Shown: positions 1-7,476 of the stretch, piece after piece
Position numbering within the stretch: the first letter of the stretch is position 1
Layout of the letters: every line of letters begins with the position of its first letter
NCBI GenBank assembly: GCA_947589205.1
Contig: CANQCJ010000032.1
Coordinates: 1 to 14,930 of the forward strand
From: an uncultured Ruminococcus sp.
Lineage (GTDB): Bacteria; Bacillota; Clostridia; Oscillospirales; Ruminococcaceae
Reading direction: 5' to 3'
Length of the DNA: 14,930 nucleotides
The notes under the pieces: generated by a model
The model's database searches: none
Seen by the model: the letters and a program-made list of their open reading frames with translations, nothing else
Told to the model about the DNA's origin: nothing
Program-made: the position numbers and the translations under genes

Positions 1-1
1 G

Positions 2-565
2 GATCTTGTCGATGTCGAATGTACGTTCGACAACAACAAGCTGCTGTTTTATTTCACCGCCGAGAGCCGCGTCGATTTCAGAGAGCTTGTAAAGGATCTC
101 GCAAGCGTTTTCCGCACAAGGATAGAGCTGCGGCAGATAGGCGTGCGCGATGAAGCGAAAATGCTCGGCGGCTTGGGAATATGCGGTCAGCCGTTTTGCT
201 GTTCGCGCTTTTTGGGGGATTTTCAGCCGGTGTCGGTAAAAATGGCAAAGGAGCAGTCGCTCTCGCTCAACCCCGCAAAGCTCTCCGGCACCTGCGGCAG
301 ACTTATGTGCTGTCTTAAATTTGAAAGCGAGGCATATGAGGAGCTTCTTAAAACCACTCCGAAGATAGGCGCGTATGTCAAGACCCCCGAGGGCAAGGGC
401 GTCGTTACGGACGTAAATCTGCTGACCGGAACGCTAAAGGTAAGACCCGACAAATCCGACAACGTTCTTACGCTCAACAAAAAGGACGTGGAGATAATAA
501 AGGATTCGGTCATACGCATCGACAAAAACGAAATGCGCGCGCTAAAGCAGCTGGAGGGAAAATAA
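2..565 (+). CDS. ricT: RicT/YaaT-type PSP1 domain protein, C-terminal part (5' end outside window)
   Basis: The frame is open from the first bases of the window, so the gene begins upstream; the GTG at 143 is internal. About 187 residues are visible. They carry the conserved PSP1 C-terminal core: a segment reading KLLFYFTAESRVDFRELVKD near the left edge, then RTRIELRQIGVRDEAK, then two Cys-rich motifs, GICGQPFCCSRF and TCGRLMCCLKFE. In Bacillus RicT (YaaT), which acts with RicA and RicF in the Y-complex affecting RNase Y-dependent mRNA processing, such cysteines serve Fe-S cluster binding. That function is transferred by homology. The stop TAA (563-565) is immediately followed by the ATG of the next gene, whose Shine-Dalgarno GGAGGG lies inside the end of this gene, so translation is probably coupled. 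Family assignment is very secure; exact role in this organism is inferred. Confidence 0.93.
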   Translation, partial: DLVDVECTFDNNKLLFYFTAESRVDFRELVKDLASVFRTRIELRQIGVRDEAKMLGGLGICGQPFCCSRFLGDFQPVSVKMAKEQSLSLNPAKLSGTCGRLMCCLKFESEAYEELLKTTPKIGAYVKTPEGKGVVTDVNLLTGTLKVRPDKSDNVLTLNKKDVEIIKDSVIRIDKNEMRALKQLEGK

Positions 566-1165
566 ATGCCGTCTATCGCCGTTCATCTTTGCGTTTCAAG
601 TATGCTTGCCGAGCGTCTTGAAATTGTCAGCCTCGAGGATTTTTTCTTGGGTTCTATAGCTCCCGATTCGGTAAACGTAAACGGCTTTGCTTCGCAGGAG
701 CAGCGTTACAGCGCGCATATACGTTCGCGCGACGTAAGCATATGGCTCAAAAATATCGAAGCCTTCAAAGCCGAAAGCAAAAGTAGGATCTCCGAACGAA
801 AGGATCTCTGCAGCGGTTTTCTGCTTCATCTTTACACCGATATAGCATGGGACGAGACCGTTCAGCCGGAGCTTTTCGACTATTTAAGAAGCAAGGGCGT
901 CGCGGAGGAAAGGCTTAACGAAAAAAAGTGGGACGAGCTGCGCGGATTTGACAGCGCGCTCTCTAAAAGCGATGAGTACAAGCAAGCGGCAGCTTATCTT
1001 GCCAAAGCGGAGCCTGCCGATATCGGCGTTATCAGCGCCGAGCTTTTATCGCAGTGGCGGGACAGGATAGTAACGCTGACATATCCCTACCCGCCTTCGG
1101 GTTTTCTTAACGCCGAACATATTCGCACCGCCGCTGAGCGCGCATTTGAGCTTATGACAAAATAA
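566..1165 (+). CDS. Zinc-dependent phospholipase C-like protein
   Basis: A protein of 199 residues resembling the bacterial zinc-dependent phospholipase C family (the Zn_dep_PLPC type). The N-terminus MPSIAVHL and the motif GSIAPDS match the family's opening pattern. Candidate metal ligands are His7, Asp34, His51, His88 and Asp92, the last two within LLHLYTDIAWDE. There is no signal peptide, so it is probably cytoplasmic, and the true substrate is unknown; the family name does not prove lipase activity. The ATG follows the ricT stop with no gap, and GGAGGG about 7 nt upstream is a good ribosome binding site. It is the last gene of its transcript, followed by a hairpin terminator. The start is well supported. 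Confidence 0.8.
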   Translation: MPSIAVHLCVSSMLAERLEIVSLEDFFLGSIAPDSVNVNGFASQEQRYSAHIRSRDVSIWLKNIEAFKAESKSRISERKDLCSGFLLHLYTDIAWDETVQPELFDYLRSKGVAEERLNEKKWDELRGFDSALSKSDEYKQAAAYLAKAEPADIGVISAELLSQWRDRIVTLTYPYPPSGFLNAEHIRTAAERAFELMTK

Positions 1166-1168
1166 TAA

Positions 1169-1207
1169 TACGCGCAGACCGTAAAAAAGTCCGCGCGTAA
1201 TTTTTTT
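1169..1207 (+). terminator. Intrinsic terminator between convergent genes, probably bidirectional
   Basis: An 11-bp stem with one mismatch (arms 1169-1179 and 1189-1199, core CGCGCAGAC / GTCCGCGCG) and an A-rich 9-nt loop is followed by seven T residues at 1201-1207. It ends the ricT/phospholipase-like transcript. The T-tract runs into the asnB stop codon (TAA, read from 1206-1208). On the minus strand the same stem is followed by TATTATTATTTT, so it may also stop asnB transcription, where the A.C mismatch becomes a G.T wobble. Confidence 0.85.
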
Positions 1208-3041
1208 ATTTTTCCGCGAAAAATACTCCGTACCAAACCAAGAAGGTATACACCGTCCAGATCTTGCGGGAGTTGTCGTATTTGCCCTCGCGGTGATCGT
1301 CAAGCAAGCTTACGAGCTTGTCGGTGTTGAAAAATCTCTCACTGTCGGCAGAGAGGAATTTTTCCTTTACGATGTTATAATATTTGTCCTCCTTGAGCCA
1401 GACCCTTATCGGCACGGGGAAGCCGAGCTTTTTCTTGTTTGCCGTCTGCGGCGGACAGGCCTTTAGAGCGGCTATGCGCATAGCGTACTTTGTGTTTTCT
1501 TTTGTAACGCGGTATCTTTTCGGTATGCGCTGTGCAAGCGCCATGACCTTTTTGTCAAGAAACGGCACTCTAAGCTCCAGCGAATGCGCCATGCTCATCT
1601 TGTCGGCTTTTAACAAAATATCTCCGGTCATCCACAAATGCAGGTCTAAATACTGCATTTGAGTTACCTCGTCGCAGTCCGCCGTTTTGTCATAAAACGG
1701 CTTTGTGATCTCCGTCGGGTCGGGCGCGTCGGTCTTTATTTTAAGAAGCTGCTCGCGCTCTGCGGGGGTGAACATATAGGCGTTTCCGATAAAACGCTCC
1801 TGTAGGTCCTGACCGCCGCGTATCAGGAAATTTATGCCGTGCTTGTGGGGCAGGTGTCCTGCCGCCTGACCGACGGCGCGCCTTATCGGGCGGGGGAGCT
1901 TATTGTAAGCCGCCATATCGTCGGGATTGTGGTAGATATTATAGCCGCCGAAGATCTCGTCCGCTCCCTCTCCGGAAAGCACCACCTTGACCTGCTCTGC
2001 GGCAAGCTTGCAGACAAAGAACAAGGCTACCGCCGCAGGGTCGGCAAGCGGTTCGTCCATGTGGTATTGAATCTTCGCAAAATTTCCCCAATAATCCTCC
2101 GGAGAGATAACGCGGGAATTGTTCACCTTTCCGATATACTCGGAAAATTCTTTAGCATAACCAATTTCATTATACTTTTCGTCCTCGCCGAAGCCGACCG
2201 TAAAGGTCTTATCGACGTTGGCGACAGCCGCAACATAGCTCGAATCAACGCCGCTCGAAAGGAACGAACCGACCTCGACGTCCGCTATCTTGTGCGCTTC
2301 AACGCTGTTTTTAAACGTCTCGGTTATATCGTCCACCCAGTTTTCGAGCGAGGGCTTTTCATCGGGGTCAAATTTTATCTCCCAGTATCTCTTGACCGTC
2401 AGCCTTCCGTCAGCATATGTAAAATAATGCGCGGCGGGCAGCTTGCTTACGTTTTTAAAAAACGTATCCGCCGTCGGGGAATACTGGAAGGTCAGGTATG
2501 TTTCCAGCACGGAGGTGTTAAGCTCCTTGACAAACTGCGGGTGATCGAGAAAGCTTTTTATCTCGCTGCCCCACATCAGCGTTTCGCCGAATTTTCCGTA
2601 ATAGAGCGGCTTTATGCCGAAAAAATCCCTCGCGCCTAAGATCATATCCTTTTTCTTGTCATAGATAACAAACGCGAACATTCCGCGCAGCTTGTTCAGC
2701 AGCGTTTCAAAATCCCACTGCTCATAGCCGTGAACGAGCACCTCGCTGTCGGCTCTTCCTGCAAATTTATGCCCCGCGGCGATAAGCTCTTCTCTTAATT
2801 CCGCAAAATTATATATCTCGCCGTTAAAGGTCAGCACGATGCTGCCGTCCTCGTTGAACATCGGCTGCGCGCCGTTTTCGCTGAGGTCGATTATCGAAAG
2901 CCTGCGAAAGCCCATCGCGATATTTTCATCAACATATTTTCCCGCCTGATCGGGTCCGCGGTGAGCTATCCTGTCCATCATTTTTTCGATAACTATTCCC
3001 GCATCGTTTATCTTATTGGTAAAACCGACAAACCCGCACAT
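1206..3041 (-). CDS. asnB: Asparagine synthase (glutamine-hydrolysing)
   Basis: Makes asparagine from aspartate, ATP and glutamine-derived ammonia in the cytoplasm. The 611-residue length is normal for the family. The glutaminase domain (about 1-210) begins MCGFVGF, so Cys2 is the nucleophile after Met removal; RRLSIIDL (46-53) and NGEIYN (73-78) form its glutamine pocket. The synthetase domain (about 235-600) has the PP-loop SSGVDSS (262-268) and SGEGADEIFGGY (356-367). The ATG at 3041 is preceded by AGGGAG at 9 nt spacing. A strong promoter lies just behind the HAD gene stop, so asnB can be transcribed alone as well as by read-through. It ends against a convergent terminator. No nitrogen-control site was recognised. 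Function is very secure. Confidence 0.97.
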   Translation of the reverse strand: MCGFVGFTNKINDAGIVIEKMMDRIAHRGPDQAGKYVDENIAMGFRRLSIIDLSENGAQPMFNEDGSIVLTFNGEIYNFAELREELIAAGHKFAGRADSEVLVHGYEQWDFETLLNKLRGMFAFVIYDKKKDMILGARDFFGIKPLYYGKFGETLMWGSEIKSFLDHPQFVKELNTSVLETYLTFQYSPTADTFFKNVSKLPAAHYFTYADGRLTVKRYWEIKFDPDEKPSLENWVDDITETFKNSVEAHKIADVEVGSFLSSGVDSSYVAAVANVDKTFTVGFGEDEKYNEIGYAKEFSEYIGKVNNSRVISPEDYWGNFAKIQYHMDEPLADPAAVALFFVCKLAAEQVKVVLSGEGADEIFGGYNIYHNPDDMAAYNKLPRPIRRAVGQAAGHLPHKHGINFLIRGGQDLQERFIGNAYMFTPAEREQLLKIKTDAPDPTEITKPFYDKTADCDEVTQMQYLDLHLWMTGDILLKADKMSMAHSLELRVPFLDKKVMALAQRIPKRYRVTKENTKYAMRIAALKACPPQTANKKKLGFPVPIRVWLKEDKYYNIVKEKFLSADSERFFNTDKLVSLLDDHREGKYDNSRKIWTVYTFLVWYGVFFAEK

Positions 3042-3072
3042 ATTATCACGCTCCCTAAAATTTCTTTATTAC

Positions 3073-3101
3073 ATTATACTCCTTATTTTCACTTTTTGCA
3101 A
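3073..3101 (-). promoter_or_regulatory. Promoter of asnB (sigma-A type)
   Basis: Reading the minus strand, TTGCAA (3096-3101) is followed after exactly 17 nt by a perfect TATAAT (3073-3078). The predicted transcript start is near 3066, about 25 nt before the asnB start codon. The -35 lies 5 bp beyond the stop of the upstream HAD gene. No hairpin terminator separates the two genes. Confidence 0.8.
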
Positions 3102-3106
3102 TAGCT

Positions 3107-3763
3107 TTATTCCAAAAGTCCGAGAAGAAAATCCCTTGCTTCTGTCAAATTTTCAAATTTTTTGTCGATAAACGGCATAAGCTCCTCGTTCGGCTGCAAA
3201 ATATCCGGCACCATTATCGTAAGCATTTTCGCGGCCTTTGCGGCTTTTATGCCGTTAAAGGAATCCTCCACCGCCGCGCACCTTACGCTTTCTACCCCCA
3301 GCGCCTTGCAGGCCTCAAGAAAAATATCCGGCTCCGGCTTGCTTTTTGATACCATTTCCCCGCCGATGATGACGTCGAAATATTTTAGCAGTCCCGCCGA
3401 AGCAAGCTCGCTTTTTACCCGCCCGCTCCTTGTCGAGGACGCCAGCGCCGTCGGCACGGCGCGTTCCTTAAGCGCGGTCAAAATTTCCTCCGCGCCCGCC
3501 TTTATCGGCATACCGTCCCTTTCAAGCATATCGTTCACCGCTTTGTCAACGTCTCTGCGCAAACGCTCATAGTCTATTTTTTCGCCGTAGCTCTCCCTGA
3601 CTATCCGCTCGGTCTCGCGGCTGTTGACGCCGATACACCTGTAGCAGACCTCCTCGATACCGTCAAGCCCCTCGCGTTCGGCTATGCGCTTCCACGCTTT
3701 TATGCAAAGGCGTTCGGTGTCGAAAATTACTCCGTCCATGTCGAAAACAACTGCTGTTATCAT
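3107..3763 (-). CDS. HAD-superfamily phosphatase (beta-phosphoglucomutase-like)
   Basis: A 218-residue cytoplasmic HAD hydrolase of the subclass with an alpha-helical cap after motif I. Motif I is FDMDGVIFDTE with nucleophile Asp8 and acid/base Asp10. Motif II is ASST at 108-111. Motif III is Lys142 in KSKPEPD. Motif IV is VEDSFNG with Glu166 and Asp167. The cap (about 17-85) is the size seen in beta-phosphoglucomutase and phosphoglycolate phosphatase relatives. Substrate cannot be read from the sequence; sugar phosphates are typical. The ATG (3761-3763) lies 8 nt after the methyltransferase stop, and its ribosome binding site AGGTG overlaps that TAG stop, suggesting coupled translation. Superfamily certain, specific substrate unknown. 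Confidence 0.9.
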   Translation of the reverse strand: MITAVVFDMDGVIFDTERLCIKAWKRIAEREGLDGIEEVCYRCIGVNSRETERIVRESYGEKIDYERLRRDVDKAVNDMLERDGMPIKAGAEEILTALKERAVPTALASSTRSGRVKSELASAGLLKYFDVIIGGEMVSKSKPEPDIFLEACKALGVESVRCAAVEDSFNGIKAAKAAKMLTIMVPDILQPNEELMPFIDKKFENLTEARDFLLGLLE

Positions 3764-3771
3764 TTTTTCAC

Positions 3772-4887
3772 CTACTTAAAATACATATAAAGCGTACATT
3801 TTATCATGCCGTTGTAGAGCTTGCGCTTTTTGTCGGCGCGCCTGCCGAAAAAAGTCTCAAATTCCTCGTCCGGGGAAATTATCGCGGCTTTGGTCTCGCT
3901 GTCGGGCGAAATGCGCTGACCGAGTATCCTGTAAAGCTCGCGCGCTTTGTTTATTTCCAGCATTCGCTCGCCGTACGGCGGATTGCAGATGCAAATTGCG
4001 CCCTTGGGCGGTTTAAAGCTTTTTACGTCCGCTTCGCTTATTTTTACGCGCGAGGAAACTCCGGCTTTTTTTGTGTTGCTCACCGCAAGATCTATCGAAG
4101 CCGGGTCTATATCCGAGCCGAACGCTCTGAACGCCGCGGCTTTGTTGATATCCTCCATCGCTTCAGCGCGTTGTTCGCGCCAGATATTTTCGTCAAGCTG
4201 CCGCCAGTTCATCGCGGCGAAGCTTCTTCTAAGCCCCGGGGCGATGCTTAACGCCTTGTAGGCGGCTTCTATCAGCAGTGTGCCCGAACCGCACATCGGG
4301 TCGCAGACTATACTGTTTTCCCTAACCCGCGCAAGGTCTATTATCCCCGCCGCAAGCGTTTCCTTTATCGGCGCGGCGTTGGAATTTCTTCTGTATCCGC
4401 GCTTGTGCAATCCCGCTCCGCTCGTGTCGAGATAGAGCGTACACACGTCCTTCATTATCGAAAAGCAGAGCTGATGCACCGCCCCGCTCTCCTCGAGGCG
4501 TTCAACGCCGTAAACGCTGCCGAGACGCTTGCAGGCGGCTTTTTTTATTATTTTCTGACAGTCGGGAATGCTGTGCAGCTTTGAGTTAAGGCTGTGACCC
4601 TTTACCGGGAACGCGTCGGTCTTTCCGATAAAACGCTCTAATTCCAACGCTCTTACGCCCTCGAAAAGCATATCGAACGTCTCGGCATTGAAGCTGCCGA
4701 GCTCTATGTAGACCCGCTCGGCGGCCGACAGGCGCAGATTCGCCGCCGCTATCATTGATGCGTCTCCCTCGAAGCCTACCTTGCCGTCGGAAGCCCTGAT
4801 GTTTTCCCCGCCTATCCTGCCTATCTCAAATTTCAGCACGCTTTCAAGCCCGAAATGGCAGGGGCAGCATAGCTTAAATTTTTCCAT
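3772..4887 (-). CDS. THUMP-domain 23S rRNA (guanine-N2)-methyltransferase, RlmL/YpsC-like
   Basis: A protein of 371 residues that probably transfers a methyl group from S-adenosylmethionine to a 23S rRNA guanine, as the N-terminal half of E. coli RlmL does; Bacillus YpsC has the same architecture. A ferredoxin-like/THUMP region covers about 1-155, followed by LHKRGYR (160-166). The Rossmann methyltransferase domain has motif I DPMCGSGTLLIEAA (196-209), the acidic motif GSDIDP (257-262) and catalytic motif IV NPPYGERM (302-309). NPPY proteins are often mislabelled as DNA adenine methylases; the THUMP region argues for RNA. GGAGGA lies 5 nt before the ATG. A terminator-like hairpin with T-run sits directly upstream, leaving regulation open. 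The downstream HAD gene is coupled to it. Confidence 0.9.
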   Translation of the reverse strand: MEKFKLCCPCHFGLESVLKFEIGRIGGENIRASDGKVGFEGDASMIAAANLRLSAAERVYIELGSFNAETFDMLFEGVRALELERFIGKTDAFPVKGHSLNSKLHSIPDCQKIIKKAACKRLGSVYGVERLEESGAVHQLCFSIMKDVCTLYLDTSGAGLHKRGYRRNSNAAPIKETLAAGIIDLARVRENSIVCDPMCGSGTLLIEAAYKALSIAPGLRRSFAAMNWRQLDENIWREQRAEAMEDINKAAAFRAFGSDIDPASIDLAVSNTKKAGVSSRVKISEADVKSFKPPKGAICICNPPYGERMLEINKARELYRILGQRISPDSETKAAIISPDEEFETFFGRRADKKRKLYNGMIKCTLYMYFK

Positions 4888-4898
4888 ATTTCCTCCGC

Positions 4899-4940
4899 AA
4901 AAAGAACGGGAGCTTCTGAGCCGCGCTCATACCGCTCCCT
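4899..4940 (-). terminator. Terminator or attenuator hairpin just before the rRNA methyltransferase
   Basis: On the minus strand GGGAGC (4934-4939) pairs with GCTCCC (4908-4913), enclosing an inner GAGC/GCTC stem (4925-4928 with 4918-4921). A TTCTTTTT run follows at about 4899-4906. The ribosome binding site GGAGGA begins only a few bases later. It could end the PBP transcript, or act as an attenuator in the methyltransferase leader, since there is no room for a promoter between it and the gene. Confidence 0.6.
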
Positions 4941-4955
4941 GTTGTTATTTGAATT

Positions 4956-4984
4956 TTTATATCGAAGCTCACCAACGTCAGCAA
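4956..4984 (-). promoter_or_regulatory. Possible promoter of the methyltransferase-HAD operon
   Basis: On the minus strand TTGCTG (4979-4984) lies 17 nt from TATAAA (4956-4961). The -35 is weak (TTG only) and sits inside the 44-bp tandem repeat. If used, the leader would be about 60 nt and would contain the hairpin at 4908-4939. Confidence 0.4.
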
Positions 4985-5050
4985 ACCAATCAACCCCGCA
5001 AGATCACGAAGCTCATCGACGTCAGCAAACCGAACAACCCCGCAAGAATG
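4963..5050. repeat. Two tandem copies of a 44-bp unit plus a decayed third
   Basis: Copies at 4963-5006 and 5007-5050 both begin CGAAGCTCA, share CGTCAGCAAACC and CAACCCCGCAAGA, and differ at a handful of positions. A third copy in register begins at 5051 with CGAAGC and then runs into the hairpin module described next. No gene was recognised in this stretch. Confidence 0.85.
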
Positions 5051-5166
5051 CGAAGCAATCTTGCAGAATGAAACACATTTAGCGTTTCATTCACTAACCT
5101 GCTAATATAGACCCGCAAGAATGCGCAGCATTCTTGCAGAATGAAACGCATTTAGCGTTTCATTCA
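5039..5166. repeat. Duplicated 55-bp double-hairpin module
   Basis: Copies at 5039-5093 and 5112-5166 differ at only 3 positions (period 73 bp). Each holds two inverted repeats. In the second copy these are perfect: GCAAGAATGC/GCATTCTTGC (loop GCA) and GAATGAAACGC/GCGTTTCATTC (loop ATTTA). In the first copy one mismatch in the second hairpin becomes a G.U wobble only when read as minus-strand RNA. The PBP stop codon (5164-5166) lies at the edge of the second copy. No T-run follows either hairpin, so these are not classic terminators. Confidence 0.88.
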
Positions 5167-7395
5167 GTGCCACCCGCTGCAGGTCTGGGGAATGTTGGAA
5201 ACCTTGTAGTATCCCACCTCGGAGGGGCAGCCGCTGCCGGCTATGTCTCCGGTGCGCGTGCAGTAGCGCAGCTCGGTGACCGATTCGGGCATCGCAAAAT
5301 CGTGGTTCTCCTCGTTCTCGGCAATGTCTCCGAAAATGTTTTTCCAGATAGCGGCAATGTTCTGATAGTTTCCCGTCGGTATCTTCTTCCATTCGTCGTA
5401 GCCTATCCATACGCCGCTTACATAATCCGGCGTGCAGGCGACGAAGTTAAGGTCTACCCAGTCCGACGAAGTACCCGACTTAGCGGCTATTACCGTCTTG
5501 CTGAGCTTCGCCTGAGTACCCGTACCCTGACTGCCGGTAACGACCTTCTGCATCATTCTGTTCATTACATAAGCGGTAGAATCGCTTATTACCTGCTTGT
5601 AGCCGTCCGAATGCTCGTAAATTACCGTGCCGTCGGCTTCCTCAATGCGGGAAATATAGGTCGTCTCATATTTCTTTCCGCCGTTGCCGAATATCGTGTA
5701 CGCCGCGACAAGCTCCTGCAAATGCAAGCCGTTCGTAAGACCGCCGACCGTCATACCCGAATATCCCTCGTCTGCGCCGGCTAAAGTCGTGATGTCCAGC
5801 TTTTCGGTCAGGAAATCATAGCAGTAGGTCGGGGTCATCTGCTGAACGAGCTGCGCGGGCGCGGTGTTGAGCGAACGCATCAGCATCTGCCATGCGGTAA
5901 GATTATCATGCGACCAGTTGCCCAGCTCTCCGTATTCCGAATAGTTTACCGGCCAGTCCTCTTCATTGCCGTCATTGTCCGCGTCTATCCTGATAGGATC
6001 GTCCTTTATCAATGTCGAATAGGTTATAAGATCCTGATCCAGCGCGGGCGCGTAGGACGCTATCGGCTTTATGCACGAGCCCGGCGAACGCATACCCTGC
6101 GAAACGAGATTGAATACACGCGATTCCTTTTTCTCGCTCCGCGAGCTGACGTTGCACTTCACCTCGCCGGTATAATCAACGACCACAAAGCCGCTTCTAA
6201 GCTCGTCGTCTCCGAACGACCACGCCTGGAAATTGGAATTATCCCGCATTTCCTTTTCTATCTTTTCCTGCATTTCGATGTCCACGGTGGTGTAAACGTC
6301 AAAGCCGCCCTGACGCAGCCTTTCTTCGGCTTCGTCATTATCTATACCCTTTTCGTCAGCTATTATCTGCACCGCCTGATTCATCGCCGCGTCGAGAAAC
6401 CACGAGGTAACTCCCTGCTCGTCGGGAATGTCGTTTTCCTCCTTGACGGTGGTGAAATCGGGGTCGCCGTAGACCTTGAGCTTGTCCGCCTGCTTCTGAG
6501 CCTTTTCAAATTCATCGTCCGAGATAGCTCCGTTTTCAAGCATTTGCTCGAGCGAATAATCGAGACGCTCTCGGTTTTTGTGCGGGTGCTCGAGCGGGTT
6601 CAGCGACGCGGGAGCTTTAAGCATAGCCGCAAGCGAAGCCGCCTGAGCATAGTTGAGCTTTGAAACGTCCTTTTTGAAATAATAATTCGCCGCCGCCTGA
6701 ACGCCGATTATCTCCTTTTGGGAGGTGCCGAATTCGACAACGTTCAGGTAGGCTTCGAGTATATCGTCCTTGGTGTATACCTTTTCAACGTTTATCGCGC
6801 GGAATATCTCGCGTATCTTACGCTCCATACCCTTTACGCCTCTGTCATCGTTATCGTCGGTGATGTTTTTTATCGTCTGCTGGGTTATCGTAGAACCGCC
6901 CTGCTGCTCGGGCGTCAGCAGCGTTTTCAATATAGCCATTATCGTTCTGGCAAAGTCTATTCCGTCATGGGTATAAAAACGCTTGTCCTCTGTATAAACG
7001 AACGCGTCTCTGACGTGCTGCGGCACTTTGTCGAGGTCCACCCACGCCGCCTTGCGCTGGGGATTCTTTATGCCGTAATAGAGCAGGTACTCCTCGCTGT
7101 CCGGATCCTCCTCGTCATAGTCGGGATTTTCATACAGAAATCTCGAAACGTTGCTGACCACCGTCTGTTCCTCCTCTAAGCTCACGGTAGTGGTGGTGTC
7201 GGCGAAATTCAGTATATATATCGTAAGCGCGGTGGCGAATATCGAGCCGGTTATTATCACTATCATAAAGCAGGAAAGCACAAACGTGCCAAAGATCCTC
7301 GCTATCCTGACGATCGGGTGAACGGAACGTCTTTTCTTTTTCTTCCTGACCGGAGTGTCCGCGCCCGGGCGTTTTGATCTTCTTTTGTCGTCCAT
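5164..7395 (-). CDS. Class A penicillin-binding protein (PBP1A-like)
   Basis: A bifunctional cell-wall enzyme that polymerises lipid II glycans and cross-links peptides at the outer membrane face. From the start chosen here it has 743 residues: a basic cytoplasmic tail (KKKKRRS), one membrane anchor (about 34-64), and a GT51 domain with the catalytic Glu136 in TEDKRFYTHDG and GGSTITQQ (166-173). The transpeptidase domain follows, with Ser440 in SCIK, SLN (508-510) and KSGT (639-642). A longer frame begins at 7449, but that ATG lies in the loop of a terminator hairpin and its apparent Shine-Dalgarno is the hairpin stem. I therefore prefer the ATG at 7393-7395, with AAAGGA about 11 nt upstream. 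The stop abuts a repeat module. Family is certain, the start moderately so. Confidence 0.93.
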   Translation of the reverse strand: MDDKRRSKRPGADTPVRKKKKRRSVHPIVRIARIFGTFVLSCFMIVIITGSIFATALTIYILNFADTTTTVSLEEEQTVVSNVSRFLYENPDYDEEDPDSEEYLLYYGIKNPQRKAAWVDLDKVPQHVRDAFVYTEDKRFYTHDGIDFARTIMAILKTLLTPEQQGGSTITQQTIKNITDDNDDRGVKGMERKIREIFRAINVEKVYTKDDILEAYLNVVEFGTSQKEIIGVQAAANYYFKKDVSKLNYAQAASLAAMLKAPASLNPLEHPHKNRERLDYSLEQMLENGAISDDEFEKAQKQADKLKVYGDPDFTTVKEENDIPDEQGVTSWFLDAAMNQAVQIIADEKGIDNDEAEERLRQGGFDVYTTVDIEMQEKIEKEMRDNSNFQAWSFGDDELRSGFVVVDYTGEVKCNVSSRSEKKESRVFNLVSQGMRSPGSCIKPIASYAPALDQDLITYSTLIKDDPIRIDADNDGNEEDWPVNYSEYGELGNWSHDNLTAWQMLMRSLNTAPAQLVQQMTPTYCYDFLTEKLDITTLAGADEGYSGMTVGGLTNGLHLQELVAAYTIFGNGGKKYETTYISRIEEADGTVIYEHSDGYKQVISDSTAYVMNRMMQKVVTGSQGTGTQAKLSKTVIAAKSGTSSDWVDLNFVACTPDYVSGVWIGYDEWKKIPTGNYQNIAAIWKNIFGDIAENEENHDFAMPESVTELRYCTRTGDIAGSGCPSEVGYYKVSNIPQTCSGWH

Positions 7396-7431
7396 AGCTC
7401 CAAAAATCCTTTCGATAAAAGAGATTTTGTT

Positions 7432-7464
7432 AAAAAACGGGGAACGCATAAGTCACGCTCCCCG
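7432..7464 (-). terminator. Intrinsic terminator after ispH-rpsA
   Basis: On the minus strand, CGGGGAGCG (7456-7464) pairs with CGTTCCCCG (7438-7446) across a 9-nt loop, with one G.U pair, and is followed by TTTTTT (7432-7437). It lies 12 bp after the ispH-rpsA stop and 36 bp before the preferred PBP start. No promoter was seen between it and the PBP, so PBP expression may depend on read-through. Confidence 0.85.
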
Positions 7465-7476
7465 ATCTGTTCTTTA

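Noticed and set aside
1839..2639. A 266-codon plus-strand frame antisense to asnB
   Set aside because: It is the complement-strand shadow of a well-supported asnB; its product has no recognisable domain.
3772..4887. DNA adenine methyltransferase of a restriction-modification system
   Set aside because: NPPY is shared with RNA guanine methyltransferases, the N-terminal THUMP-type region and LHKRGYR motif point to rRNA, and there is no restriction gene nearby.
4781..5071. A plus-strand frame across the methyltransferase start and the 44-bp repeats
   Set aside because: It is antisense to the methyltransferase N-terminus, contains low-complexity repeat-derived sequence and has no ribosome binding site of note.
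4963..5166. A CRISPR array
   Set aside because: Repeats are directly adjacent or contain hairpins, with no regular unique spacers and no cas genes nearby.
5908..6663. A 251-codon plus-strand frame antisense to the PBP gene
   Set aside because: It lies wholly within a motif-complete PBP and its composition is typical of an antisense shadow.
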